A DNA stretch of 46,767 nt from a virus (IMGVR_UViG_3300028820_000016:1-46767); one strand, 5' to 3'; positions 34,578-43,625 are shown, counted from the stretch's first letter. The notes: a model not told the origin generated them from the sequence alone. Numbers and translations: made by a program.

Positions 34578-36401
34578 TTAGGTAGTAGTAGGTATATCAC
34601 AAAAGTTCACTGTATTCTTCAATATAAAACCTAGGTTACTTATATCCTCTACTTCTATAGCTTTCTCTGCTTGCCACATTAAAGCACTAAAGTCTAAATC
34701 TAAAACTTTACTATTTGTTGATGTCTTAGCTAAAAGTGTATCTAGTACATAAGTATCAACCGTATTATTTGACTCTAAATAATACGTATACACTTCCTGA
34801 CTAAGTTGTCCTGGTCTAGCGTACCTTTTAGATGCCTGTTCTATAGCTACTGATTTCCAACCATAATCGTAGAATATACCGTATGTAGCTTCTACTAAGT
34901 TTAATCCCTCACTACATAACTCTGTATTAGTAATAAGCAGTTTAATATCAGGATCGTTTTGAAATTCAATAATTTGTCTTTCTCTGTCATCTAGTGACAT
35001 CTCTGTGGGTCTCGAGTACTTATCAGTAGCATAAATTCTCGCAATCTTTATTTTTAGTTGATTTTCTAAAAATTGTTTTAGTTGAAATCCAACTGCTACA
35101 TGGTGAATAAATATAATTCCCTTGTGACCTAGTGCTAAATGTTTTTCAACAACTGATTTACATAAGTGAGCTTTTGAAATATCTTCGATTTTTATATTAA
35201 TCTTTCTAGTGTCTATAACATTCCAAGGACAGTTTACTATCTGCTTTAGGTAATCAAGTTCCCTAATTGCTATAGCTCTATTTATACCTGGCTTATCTAT
35301 ATCCAACTCATTGTTGTCTAGTTGTTTGACAAGCTTCAGTAAATTTTCTCTTGAGAAAATAGCATTTTTATATAACCTACTGTGCTCAAAGCTTAGATCT
35401 ACTTTTAATCTCTGTTTAATTTCAGTTGGATACTTAACATACTTATTTACAATCTCGTTTTGAATAGTCAATCTATGTATAAGGTGTCTAATACCATGAA
35501 AGTACAAACTAAGTTTAGATGCTTTTACACCTGGTAGTTTTCTAAGTTTTCCAGTTGCTTTACCAGTTCTGTAGTCTTGATTTACCTGTACTGTTTGACT
35601 AAATAATTTCTCAAAAGTATCTACTTTATATGGAAATAGCTCATTATTTTCTCCATATATAAAACTTAGAACAGAGGCTAAAGATCTGATGTATCCATCT
35701 AAAGGAGATCCTGTCAAAGCCAAAACATGTCTGCATCTTCTGCTTATTTCTCTCATTGCATTGGATGTTTGACTAAGGTTATCTCCTAATCTATGTGCCT
35801 CATCTGCAATTAGGAATTTAGGTTTAACTACTTTATTTATGTACTTATATACTTGTTCACCTAGAAAGTATTTTTTACCTGTTTTGTCGTTAGTACGTAA
35901 ACCTAGGCCTGCCCTTTTTAAAGCTAGACCTTTTTTTGTTTGGTTAATTAGTAATCTATAAGGCATCACCCAAATTGGTTTATCGCACTTTGTGATGGAA
36001 TTATACGAGTTTACATAAGCAGAAAACTTACCTAGACCAAGAGTAGTAAGTTCTTTCATCCAGACTTGGTTACACACATTTTGATTAGGTGTAACTATAA
36101 GGATAGAACCAGGTTTTAGCTTATGAAAATTATCTAGATAGGTTAAGTACAGTATGTAAATAGCTGTTGCAGTTTTACCTGTACCTAATCCCCAAGCCAG
36201 TAAATTACGTTTCCTTAAACTAAATAGGGAGGCGTAAATTAATTGATGAGGCCAAGGTGTTCTTAGGGAGTACCTCTCACATATCGCTTGTAGTTGTCTA
36301 ATCTTTTGTTTATGTGCTTGGGTACTTTCTAGAGTGTCTGGTAATAATAAGTTGTATTTCTCATTAAACTCCTCAGCTGAAGAGAACTTTAGTACATCCA
36401 T
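34578..36401 (-). CDS. SNF2/Rad54-like superfamily 2 helicase-translocase
   Basis: 607 residues. Motifs in order: a PHQ segment (51-53), Walker A GLGTGKT (71-77), motif Ia with LIVTPNQNV, DEAH box LIADEAHRL (near 197-205), motif III LALTGSPLDG (near 228), then a second domain with FIHHVAVG, LITNTELCSEGLNLVEA (motif V) and EQASKRYARPGQ (motif VI, with the Q-x-x-x-R-x-x-R-x-GQ form typical of SNF2). These enzymes translocate on duplex DNA, move branches or strip proteins; phage SNF2-like proteins are common in replication clusters. Its start overlaps the upstream gene by 13 bases. It is the third helicase encoded in the window. Confidence 0.9.
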   Translation of the reverse strand: MDVLKFSSAEEFNEKYNLLLPDTLESTQAHKQKIRQLQAICERYSLRTPWPHQLIYASLFSLRKRNLLAWGLGTGKTATAIYILYLTYLDNFHKLKPGSILIVTPNQNVCNQVWMKELTTLGLGKFSAYVNSYNSITKCDKPIWVMPYRLLINQTKKGLALKRAGLGLRTNDKTGKKYFLGEQVYKYINKVVKPKFLIADEAHRLGDNLSQTSNAMREISRRCRHVLALTGSPLDGYIRSLASVLSFIYGENNELFPYKVDTFEKLFSQTVQVNQDYRTGKATGKLRKLPGVKASKLSLYFHGIRHLIHRLTIQNEIVNKYVKYPTEIKQRLKVDLSFEHSRLYKNAIFSRENLLKLVKQLDNNELDIDKPGINRAIAIRELDYLKQIVNCPWNVIDTRKINIKIEDISKAHLCKSVVEKHLALGHKGIIFIHHVAVGFQLKQFLENQLKIKIARIYATDKYSRPTEMSLDDRERQIIEFQNDPDIKLLITNTELCSEGLNLVEATYGIFYDYGWKSVAIEQASKRYARPGQLSQEVYTYYLESNNTVDTYVLDTLLAKTSTNSKVLDLDFSALMWQAEKAIEVEDISNLGFILKNTVNFCDIPTTT

Positions 36402-36916
36402 TTTTCTGTCCTAGGTCGTAAGGGCTCGGATTCTTCTGGAAATTTAATCTGTTTAATCTGCTGCTTAATCTTATTTAGTTCCTTTATGCTTTTATCCAAC
36501 TCTTCGAGTTCAGCTAAACGCTTTTGCCATTGAGGCATATCCCTTTTCCAAACATAAGCTTCGGATATGAGAAGAATAGTATATAGCTCTTCTTCGTTTA
36601 ATAGAATGCTATCCTTTTGAACAGGTAATCCCAGACTACTTGGAGTTTGATATTTGTCAACAATAGGAATTCTAAATAATTTGCGTTCATTTGTACCTGG
36701 CATCTTTACACTAAATATCATTAACCATTTAAATTTGCTATTTGGTAAGTTATATAACTCTCCAGGTAGAACATGTCTAACATACCAGTAATCGTTAGGT
36801 CTCTTATTAAAGTACTCTAAATCTTTAACTTCTGCTTTTAGTTGTGCTTTGTTTAAAGTAATAGTATTAAAACCTATACCAGTAGATAATTTACTAAGTA
36901 GGCGTATGTACGACAT
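36389..36916 (-). CDS. Unknown 175-residue protein with C-terminal coiled coil
   Basis: Not recognised. The N-terminal 120 residues are mixed alpha/beta with many aromatics. Residues 125-160 (repeated Leu/Lys/Glu/Ile heptads) form a probable coiled coil, followed by a charged tail. The start codon overlaps the stop of the previous gene in a TAATG arrangement, and the end overlaps the SNF2-like gene by 13 bases, so it is translated in step with DNA repair and helicase genes. Binding to one of these enzymes is plausible but unproven. Confidence 0.75.
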   Translation of the reverse strand: MSYIRLLSKLSTGIGFNTITLNKAQLKAEVKDLEYFNKRPNDYWYVRHVLPGELYNLPNSKFKWLMIFSVKMPGTNERKLFRIPIVDKYQTPSSLGLPVQKDSILLNEEELYTILLISEAYVWKRDMPQWQKRLAELEELDKSIKELNKIKQQIKQIKFPEESEPLRPRTEKWMY

Positions 36917-37341
36917 TATTCTGTCTCCAAATTTATGCCTTCTACATCACCAAACTTTATTCTAGGTGAGTTTTGAGTCTTTAGTAAGTCTGATGACTCC
37001 CAGGGAGCAATTAACAGCGTTTTACCCAGTTCTATTACACTTACACTATCTCTACAATCTAAACCGAGTAGATGAAACTTATTTAACTCAATGTGTATAC
37101 CATTCCCATTAATTACCTTTGTATGGCTAATCTCTCTCTTCCTAACAAGCTTTGGCTTGTTGTTAAGTACACTAGCCCATAACAAGTCTGCTTCTAGTTC
37201 TTCTAGATTTGAGTAGCCATTAGCAATTGCAAATAGACTCCATCCAAAGTGGGGTATAAATACTTTGGCACGTTCGTATAGGTTATCACAGATTATTCTA
37301 TTTTGCTTACTTTCTTCGAAATACACTTTAATAATCCCCAT
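36916..37341 (-). CDS. Unknown 141-residue protein of the replication operon
   Basis: Not recognised. It has alternating hydrophobic strands and a C-terminal acidic stretch (GDVEGINLETE). Residues 20-60 include an aromatic helix region (FIPHFGWSLFAIANGY). It is joined to both neighbours by one-base TAATG stop-start overlaps. Small proteins placed like this often modify the polymerase, clamp or glycosylase, but no motif shows it. Confidence 0.72.
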   Translation of the reverse strand: MGIIKVYFEESKQNRIICDNLYERAKVFIPHFGWSLFAIANGYSNLEELEADLLWASVLNNKPKLVRKREISHTKVINGNGIHIELNKFHLLGLDCRDSVSVIELGKTLLIAPWESSDLLKTQNSPRIKFGDVEGINLETE

Positions 37342-38027
37342 TAATTTAAAACACTTTTTACAAATAGTAAATCTCTAGTAAAGTGCCAAACTAAGCTATC
37401 AAAACAGGTGTCAGGTTTCTTCGTACCTTCAATGTAGAAAATACCTCTCTGGACTACAGCTGGGTTAAATGTACAAATCCAATCTCTACCATTTATTCTG
37501 TGTACTTTACCTCTAACGTCTTTTAAGCTGACTTTATCAGAATCAGGTAAGTAGGTGTGAATTGCTCCGAGACCGCACAGAAGTACAGGACAATTTGTTT
37601 TACTGAGTATTTCGTTATTGTATTTACTACATGCAGTGTACTGAGCTTTTGTTATTGCAATGTCTTTTTTTGGTTTACATAACACTGCGTTTGTATAAAT
37701 TACCTCCTCTTCCTCAGATAAGTCAATATTACCGTTACGATCTGGAACTCTAGTTTTTAATCCTAATATCTGTCTAACTAAAACTCTAGCTATTCTACTT
37801 AATTCACCAACAAAGTGATATCCTGTGAGAACTTCTTTATTACCCGGTTTCTCACCAATAAGAATTAGTTTAGTTTTTTCTATACTATCAGGTCCTGATG
37901 GGGCTACCGCAGCTCCATAACCTAAAGAACAGTCACTGCAATCTTTAGCAACAGAACACAGATTATTAATAGGTTGTTTATTTGAGCTCGTAGAAATGTA
38001 TTTATTTGCAATTTTACTTAAGGCCAT
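37341..38027 (-). CDS. Family 4-like uracil-DNA glycosylase with 4Fe-4S cysteines but no HP-motif histidine
   Basis: 228 residues of the UDG superfamily. Cys30-x2-Cys33 near the N-terminus and Cys117-x15-Cys133 have the spacing of the 4Fe-4S ligands of family 4 enzymes. Motif 1 reads GEKPGNKE (58-65), followed by a GYHFVGE segment that stacks on uracil. The TN-x2-x-C-KP block (112-119) and CGLGA (151-155) fit the family. The C-terminal motif, normally HPS or HPA, reads FNPAVVQR (187-194), with Asn188 in place of His. It could excise uracil more weakly, have a changed target, or bind uracil DNA without cutting. It overlaps the preceding gene by 10 bases within the polymerase operon. Confidence 0.82.
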   Translation of the reverse strand: MALSKIANKYISTSSNKQPINNLCSVAKDCSDCSLGYGAAVAPSGPDSIEKTKLILIGEKPGNKEVLTGYHFVGELSRIARVLVRQILGLKTRVPDRNGNIDLSEEEEVIYTNAVLCKPKKDIAITKAQYTACSKYNNEILSKTNCPVLLCGLGAIHTYLPDSDKVSLKDVRGKVHRINGRDWICTFNPAVVQRGIFYIEGTKKPDTCFDSLVWHFTRDLLFVKSVLN

Positions 38028-38728
38028 ATCCGATTTGCTTCAACTAAAGGAGGATCATAATCTGACTTATAAGTAACTCTAGTAACTTTGTATCTATAGC
38101 CAGTACCATTTTCTATAAACACGTCTCCTTCTCTTAAAGTCCAGTAGAGATTTTTTCTTTCTAAACTAATCGGATAAGACATCTTTAATCTAACCAGGTG
38201 TTTACTAGGCTGAAACTGAACCAATTTATCTGTACTCTTTATCGTCTTATTTACATCTAAATAACTTTTAAGACTTCTAGTTAAACCTTCGATTGGTCTA
38301 GAGTAGGTAGGTAAGATAACTGTACTTACTCTCTTTACAGTTTTACAGTAGATATTATTAATAATTGGAGTAAGCTTAAATTTATCTAAGTCTATTTTGT
38401 GTTTAGACTCGATTACAAGATAGCCGTTGTTTAGTAAGCTCTGGTATGCAATACTCAATAGGTACTTATCTATTGTGTCTAAATCTGTCTTGTATCTAGC
38501 CTTATTTATAGGTGTATTTGTATTAGTTAAGTTTAAGTAACAGAGACTAAATTGACTATCTACATGTGCATCAATAGTGGCATCTAACGCTTGTTGGATT
38601 GTGTATGTAAATACAGGACAGTCTATATTTATATCTCTCTTTGTTTGCTTATTAATAACTAAAACAGGCGTAAGCCTGTTTACACTAATACTTAAAGAAT
38701 TTAGATACTCTGCTAAATCTAATATCAT
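38018..38728 (-). CDS. Unknown protein after the sliding clamp, methyltransferase-like trace
   Basis: About 236 residues from the ATG at 38728, five bases after the clamp stop; a TTG at 38749 would extend it into the clamp gene. The middle part has a pattern (YLLSIAYQSLLNNGYLVIES) like the strand-loop-helix near the end of Rossmann methyltransferase cores, but the S-adenosylmethionine-binding Gly motif and an NPPY-type catalytic motif are not visible. The C-terminus (about 190-236) is beta-rich. I treat it as of unknown function: either a degenerate methyltransferase-like fold or an unrelated replication accessory. Confidence 0.68.
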   Translation of the reverse strand: MILDLAEYLNSLSISVNRLTPVLVINKQTKRDINIDCPVFTYTIQQALDATIDAHVDSQFSLCYLNLTNTNTPINKARYKTDLDTIDKYLLSIAYQSLLNNGYLVIESKHKIDLDKFKLTPIINNIYCKTVKRVSTVILPTYSRPIEGLTRSLKSYLDVNKTIKSTDKLVQFQPSKHLVRLKMSYPISLERKNLYWTLREGDVFIENGTGYRYKVTRVTYKSDYDPPLVEANRIWP

Positions 38729-38732
38729 AAGG

Positions 38733-39935
38733 TTAGTACGCACTCTCAATGTATATTTCTACTCGACTTTGTTCTTGTAGGTCACTCAGTCTAAGCGACA
38801 GAGCTTCATCTAAGTTATCCGCACTATCCGTATCCGTTATAAATTGTTCTAAAACTATGTCACTAACAGAGAGTACTTTCAGTGCTGAAATTAATTTTTG
38901 AGCGTCATATTTCTGTCTATGCCAAGTACCCTCGTATTGTTTTACAAGTACGGTAGCCGTATCCTCTAATCCCTTAATAGATAACTCTAGTTGTACGTCA
39001 TTGGATCGGTTACTCTTTAAGTCTAAGTTTATTAAGAACTTATTACTTGAGTTTTGTGGTTGATGTATTAAATACTCTAGTCTATTGATTAACGTATTTT
39101 TATCCAGTATTAGTTTGCTACAAGGCGGTTGACTATTACAGTATTCAGCAACAGCTAGCTGATCTGCTTTAGGTTGTAGATTTGTCCATGCATACCAAGT
39201 TGTATTGTTTTGAATCAACTTAAATACCTGTTCATCATTCTGATTTGTTTGGCTATAGCAATGTTCAATTCTAACACTATTGACTTCATTAGGAAAGTTT
39301 GGTATTGTATTTAGAACAATAGCTGGAAGATTTATTAGAAAGTTATTTGTATACTCATTACTAGTAGCTATTCTGGTGTAGAGTAGCATAGTTTGATGGC
39401 TGAGGCTATTGAAGGTACAACTTTCTAAATAACCATTTTGTACCCTAATACTTAACGTTTCTAGCCCCGTACAGAAATTCCTAACTGTTTTAATCCAATT
39501 ATTAAGAATGGTAGGATCCAAATCACATATAGCTGTTTCAATTAGATCAATTTGAGTAAATTCATTTAACTGAAATATAGGGCTAATTAATTTTCCGTTA
39601 ATATTCTCTGTTTTTATGTATAGTAGGTATTCGTTGTTATTTAACAATCGATATTCTAATTCTAAAAATCCCTCATCTATATACCTTGTTTTCTTACCTA
39701 GGAGGAATAGGTTAACTAAGCACTCTCCAGGATTTATGACTTGAACATCTTCCAGAGTGATGCTTGTTCTTGCTAGACCATTAATATGTGCAGTAAAGCT
39801 AACTCTACCAAATATATCAGACTGAATAAGAACACAATTTTCAATTGTATTTAGATCGGTTTTACCTTTAATATATAGTTTAGTTAACTCCTTAATTACA
39901 TTGTTTAACTTAGCTGTCTCTATGATTATATGCAT
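38733..39935 (-). CDS. DnaN-like (beta-type) DNA sliding clamp
   Basis: 400 residues, slightly longer than bacterial beta (366-380). The N-terminus follows the DnaN first-domain pattern: MHIIIETAKLNNVIKELTKL, then an NTIENCVLIQ block and a domain-ending strand. Near residues 340-362 QKYDAQKLISALKVLSVSDI matches the last-domain FNARYLLDALKAL segment of DnaN. It is acidic overall, as ring clamps are. The final MRL-type C-terminus of bacterial beta is absent. It would encircle DNA and hold the polymerase; it directly follows the polymerase gene by two bases. The DnaX-like loader is encoded five kilobases away. The assignment rests on pattern, not on an invariant motif. Confidence 0.7.
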   Translation of the reverse strand: MHIIIETAKLNNVIKELTKLYIKGKTDLNTIENCVLIQSDIFGRVSFTAHINGLARTSITLEDVQVINPGECLVNLFLLGKKTRYIDEGFLELEYRLLNNNEYLLYIKTENINGKLISPIFQLNEFTQIDLIETAICDLDPTILNNWIKTVRNFCTGLETLSIRVQNGYLESCTFNSLSHQTMLLYTRIATSNEYTNNFLINLPAIVLNTIPNFPNEVNSVRIEHCYSQTNQNDEQVFKLIQNNTTWYAWTNLQPKADQLAVAEYCNSQPPCSKLILDKNTLINRLEYLIHQPQNSSNKFLINLDLKSNRSNDVQLELSIKGLEDTATVLVKQYEGTWHRQKYDAQKLISALKVLSVSDIVLEQFITDTDSADNLDEALSLRLSDLQEQSRVEIYIESAY

Positions 39936-39937
39936 GG

Positions 39938-42211
39938 TTAGTCTTTAGCCCAATACGGTGCAAAAGCTGATCCTGTATTTACCTTGAGTTTATACTCAAT
40001 ACATTGACCACCAGCTTCACTTAGTATTTCACTAACTTTGTCTATTAAATCTGGTTTCTCTAGGTGCGGTATGTATTGAATGTACTGATCAACTCTTTTT
40101 TCTTTACTATTCATGTAGTTTTTAATAGAACAAGCTAAGTAAAGCTTTCCTTTTAGCTGTAAAATAAATTCATCATGTATCTGCCCACAGATTTTTAATT
40201 CATCTTGTAAGTTGTTCTCTCTAATGTAGTCAAATAGTAATTTCAACATATTCTTTGCTTGTGATGCACTAATTCCCTGGATAGGACTATTTTTACTTAG
40301 CCTAGCTAGAGTATTAGTATCAGTCATACCTTTGGCATTTCCAGCAAGAAACCTTCTTCTTGTAACGAAGCCGTTTTTTGTGTATCTAACCCACCTATGT
40401 TTAATACCAAACTCAGCAATACTGTCTAACCAATCAAATAGTTGGGGATATCTGTTTCTTAATCGTTCGTAGAATGATTTACCTTCTTGTTCTGATAAAC
40501 CCATATTCGTTGCCATAATTAGTGGGTTCTGTCCGTATAAAAGACCGTAGATTATGGTTTTAGCTTTATCTCTAGGTTTTTTACCCCCTAACTTTGCATA
40601 TGGTTGTTTAACCTGACTTTCATCTAATTCTGGCCAAGCCATTAAAGCATGTGTAGTGTGTAAGTCTTCACCAGACTCAATAGCATTTTTTAGATTTGTA
40701 TCTCCTGATAGATAAGCAGCAACAACTAGCTCTTGTCTATCAATGTCTCTAGCACAAAGTACATAACCACTCCAATAGGTTACACTACCTTCTGTTACCC
40801 ACTCTCCATCTGCCTTTATAATTTCCCTAAGTGAGTAGTAACGGTTGTTTTCTGGGTCAAATATGCCGTCTTTTGCTAGGGCCTGTAAATTAGGATTAGT
40901 ACAAGCAAATCTACCAGTTTGAGCACGACCTTGGTTAAATCTAGGGTGTATTTTTCCTGTTATAGGATTGATAAATCTATCGTATTTGTTACCTAGTAAT
41001 TTATTAAGGACTTTAATCCTAAGTATGTTGTTAAGTAGTTTTATTTTGTCTTCTTTAGACAAGTTAAATTCGTTAAATAGATTACTGGCTACACTTGTTG
41101 AGTCATCGCTATCTTCTTCTGAATCTTCATTAGCTTCTTGTGAGTCTAGTTCATTTCTATTTGACCTATCTACTTGGTCTGTAAGTACATCAAGTACGAG
41201 CTTTAACGTTTCAGACTGTAGATTGTTTGTGACTATTCCTGCTTTAAGTAAAGCTTCTTTTAAGCGTTTAGGAGAGCTAAATATTTTTTCATCTAGTGGA
41301 ACCGATTCATTTTTAGAGAGACCGAACATGGTCTTACGTTGTAGAGGTAAACATAAGGCAGTAGCAATTTCTACTTTTAACTTAGATACCTCCCTTTTAG
41401 CTAACTCTATAATTCTTTGATATAAATCTGTATCTAATCTAAGGCCATTTAATTCCATAACTGCAACTGCAACTACAATAGATTGCTCTAGTTCTAAATC
41501 TCTCTGCATACCTAAGTAGTTACAGGCTCTTGTTAGGAGGACTTTTAGAACTAATAGGTAATAAGTATCTAGAACAGCGTATTGGATCTGTGAAGGAGTT
41601 AATACTCCTGACCAGTCACTTTTTTGCTCTGTTTTATCTAGATCAACAACATTATTTGGACGAGATAATAAGTCTTTACACAAGTCTTTTAAAGACCTGC
41701 CTAGTTGTCCTACACTCGTTGATCCAGTAGCATGGCCTAATAACTGACTTGCAGCCAGTGTACAAAAGGTTTTGTTGGGTAACCAATTATAATTTACAAA
41801 GAGTTGGCTTATATCGAACTTTATTTCATGTCCAACAACTGTGATACCTTTCTCATTTAAATAATCAAGAGCAGCTTTTATAATGCTGGGCTGTGCTATG
41901 TGTGTATCAATTAAGAAGCACTTAAAGTTATTTTGCTTAGGTATCCAAAAGCTTTTCTCTATAGGCGATAATTCACTACTTGGTTCTAACTCAATTGACT
42001 CTGCAACACCTATTTGTATGAGTCTTACCTTAGATAGGTAAGCACTAAAGCTAAGAGATGGATCTTTATCTTCGATTAATCTTTTTAAGTTTGGTTTAGT
42101 ATATGTTTCAACGTCTAGAGCAACATCTTTATGTGCAATATCAATAAACCTTTTAAATTTTTCTAAGTCTTTCTCAGTATTAATCCAACAGATATCTTTT
42201 GGATCTAACAT
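39938..42211 (-). CDS. polA: Family A DNA polymerase with 3'-5' exonuclease
   Basis: 757 residues. The exonuclease domain has Exo I LDVETYT (Asp33, Glu35), Exo II HEIKFD (Asp133) and Exo III YAVLD (Asp215). The polymerase domain has QTGRFACTNPNLQ, motif A ARDIDRQELV (near 490), the O-helix RDKAKTIIYGLLYG (near 540-556), and motif C QIHDEF (near 678). The O-helix has Tyr where E. coli Pol I has Phe762, as in T7 DNA polymerase; Tyr there lowers discrimination against dideoxynucleotides. Between the two domains lies a very acidic, Ser-rich linker near residues 348-382. No 5'-3' exonuclease domain is present. It heads the nine-gene operon with an AAGG eight bases before the ATG, and is probably the replicative polymerase. 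Confidence 0.95.
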   Translation of the reverse strand: MLDPKDICWINTEKDLEKFKRFIDIAHKDVALDVETYTKPNLKRLIEDKDPSLSFSAYLSKVRLIQIGVAESIELEPSSELSPIEKSFWIPKQNNFKCFLIDTHIAQPSIIKAALDYLNEKGITVVGHEIKFDISQLFVNYNWLPNKTFCTLAASQLLGHATGSTSVGQLGRSLKDLCKDLLSRPNNVVDLDKTEQKSDWSGVLTPSQIQYAVLDTYYLLVLKVLLTRACNYLGMQRDLELEQSIVVAVAVMELNGLRLDTDLYQRIIELAKREVSKLKVEIATALCLPLQRKTMFGLSKNESVPLDEKIFSSPKRLKEALLKAGIVTNNLQSETLKLVLDVLTDQVDRSNRNELDSQEANEDSEEDSDDSTSVASNLFNEFNLSKEDKIKLLNNILRIKVLNKLLGNKYDRFINPITGKIHPRFNQGRAQTGRFACTNPNLQALAKDGIFDPENNRYYSLREIIKADGEWVTEGSVTYWSGYVLCARDIDRQELVVAAYLSGDTNLKNAIESGEDLHTTHALMAWPELDESQVKQPYAKLGGKKPRDKAKTIIYGLLYGQNPLIMATNMGLSEQEGKSFYERLRNRYPQLFDWLDSIAEFGIKHRWVRYTKNGFVTRRRFLAGNAKGMTDTNTLARLSKNSPIQGISASQAKNMLKLLFDYIRENNLQDELKICGQIHDEFILQLKGKLYLACSIKNYMNSKEKRVDQYIQYIPHLEKPDLIDKVSEILSEAGGQCIEYKLKVNTGSAFAPYWAKD

Positions 42212-42272
42212 TTGCTCAACCTTAATATAATAAATGTTTTTATTCTTTATAAAATACTAAGTTAATAAGATA

Positions 42273-43043
42273 ATGAGTGTTACGACTAATCACTACGAAC
42301 TGTTATTAGCTGTTAAACAAAATCGCTTTGACTCTAGTAACAGATTGGTTACCTCTGTATTTCATAGAGAGTTTAACCAGGTAGTTACCGACACTAATCA
42401 TCTAGATACAGTTTATACTTTGGCTAGAGGTACAGTAGGCAGTCCCTCAGTTAGAACTGTAGCCTTAGATCATACTTACATACCAAGGTTGATTATAGCT
42501 TCAAGCTTTACTAACGATGGATTTCAAGTTGAGTGGACACCAAATCAGTCAAGAGCTGCAACAGCAACTATAGTTATAGCAAACAATGTACAAGCTAATG
42601 ATGAGGTAACTATAAACCAACTAACTTACACCTTTCGTAATCAAGGTCAAGCTACTCAGCCAGGACATATTGAGCTACAACAAGGTGCAACAGCAAATGC
42701 AAAGGCCTTAGCTGCTGCAATAAATGCAGACCGTAGAATAGGTCAATTTGAGGATGTACAAGCATTTAGTTGTAATAATGTAGTTACTGTATACTGTACT
42801 ACACCTGGCCCTATTGGTAACTCTATTACCTTGTCGACAAATGCAAATCCTAGAATTGTTATATCCGGTCCAACCTTAACAGGTGGTTTAGCGGCTACTC
42901 AAGGCCAGTGGCCAGGCAGAACTCCAATAGCTACTTTACATATGATTAGATTTCCAGACTGCTTAGATAGAACTACACAAGCTATAAATCTAATAAATCC
43001 CAATCTTTTCGAAGTCAGGGTCCGACTGTTTGTCGTTGCATAA
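42273..43043 (+). CDS. Probable virion (tail/decoration-type) protein
   Basis: 256 residues. The central segment (about 95-205) has the pattern NDEVTINQLTYTF, then KALAAAIN, then a Tyr/Thr-rich strand ending in GNSITLST. This pattern, a DxVTINGxTYTF strand pair plus a short AAIN helix, is common in phage tail-tube-like and capsid-decorating proteins and in some tail fibres. The C-terminus is a beta-rich domain. It is divergent from the polymerase gene and convergent with the next gene, from which only three bases separate it. It is far from the late cluster seen at 1-19955, so it may lie near a second structural block or be abundant enough to need its own promoter. Confidence 0.7.
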   Translation: MSVTTNHYELLLAVKQNRFDSSNRLVTSVFHREFNQVVTDTNHLDTVYTLARGTVGSPSVRTVALDHTYIPRLIIASSFTNDGFQVEWTPNQSRAATATIVIANNVQANDEVTINQLTYTFRNQGQATQPGHIELQQGATANAKALAAAINADRRIGQFEDVQAFSCNNVVTVYCTTPGPIGNSITLSTNANPRIVISGPTLTGGLAATQGQWPGRTPIATLHMIRFPDCLDRTTQAINLINPNLFEVRVRLFVVA

Positions 43044-43046
43044 ATG

Positions 43047-43568
43047 TCAAGTAATTAGCGGAGTTGATGTAAATATCTCTCCACCGGGTAAGACTGCAGT
43101 TCCATCTGAATTGAAGGCAGATAGATCTGGTATTTTAGGTTCTGTGGGAGATTTATATAAACTATCAAAGTTAGATTGTTTTGTATTTTGCTGTGTTTGC
43201 GGATTATACTGATTTTGATACGGTTGAAAACCGTATTGACTTTGTATTAGCGGATCTAAGTTTATATTTAGATTAGATTGAGATATCTTCTCTCTATACT
43301 CTTGTAAAGAGAGTTGTAACTCGTTGTATTTTAGTCTTAGTTTTATGTTTAACAACGCAGCTTCAAGCTGTGTAACCAGCTGACTTAACATTGCTGACTC
43401 TTGGTTAACAGCTTCAACGTCTCTTTGTAACATCTCCACTAAAAACTTTTCGAGATTCTTATTTGATTGCTTTTTTCTCTTCGTATATGACCTACGTCTT
43501 TTAATCTGTTTTACACTGTCTATTCCTACTGTATTGTTTTCAGTTGTATCTAAACCTTTCTCTCCCAC
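43047..43568 (-). CDS. Unknown coiled-coil protein with basic N-terminus
   Basis: 173 residues, GTG start preceded by AAAGGAG six bases before. Residues 20-40 are strongly basic (RRRSYTKRKK), residues 40-98 form a Leu/Glu/Gln heptad coiled coil, and residues 105-140 are Asn/Gln/Tyr-rich and likely disordered. The basic patch before a coiled coil recalls DNA-binding dimers, but no zipper or helix-turn-helix can be named. It is divergent from recA across 57 bases and may regulate it or bind DNA in another role. An eight-base-pair hairpin (43218-43236) within the gene is noted, without clear function. Confidence 0.75.
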   Translation of the reverse strand: MGEKGLDTTENNTVGIDSVKQIKRRRSYTKRKKQSNKNLEKFLVEMLQRDVEAVNQESAMLSQLVTQLEAALLNIKLRLKYNELQLSLQEYREKISQSNLNINLDPLIQSQYGFQPYQNQYNPQTQQNTKQSNFDSLYKSPTEPKIPDLSAFNSDGTAVLPGGEIFTSTPLIT

Positions 43569-43625
43569 GTTAGACTCCTTTATAAAAATAGACTAGACTA
43601 ATATTATATTTGACTTAGGAGATAT

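Noticed and set aside
38018-38728. Functional DNA methyltransferase
   Set aside because: A late strand-helix resembles the fold, but the cofactor-binding glycine motif and the catalytic NPPY/DPPY motif are not visible.
40968-41420. Plus-strand frame of 150 codons
   Set aside because: Antisense to the polymerase gene; Ser/Leu-rich content reflects the reverse complement of the acidic linker region.
43218-43236. Eight-base-pair hairpin as terminator for the gene ending at 43043
   Set aside because: It is inside the opposing gene, has no T-tract and lies 175 bases after the stop; probably chance.
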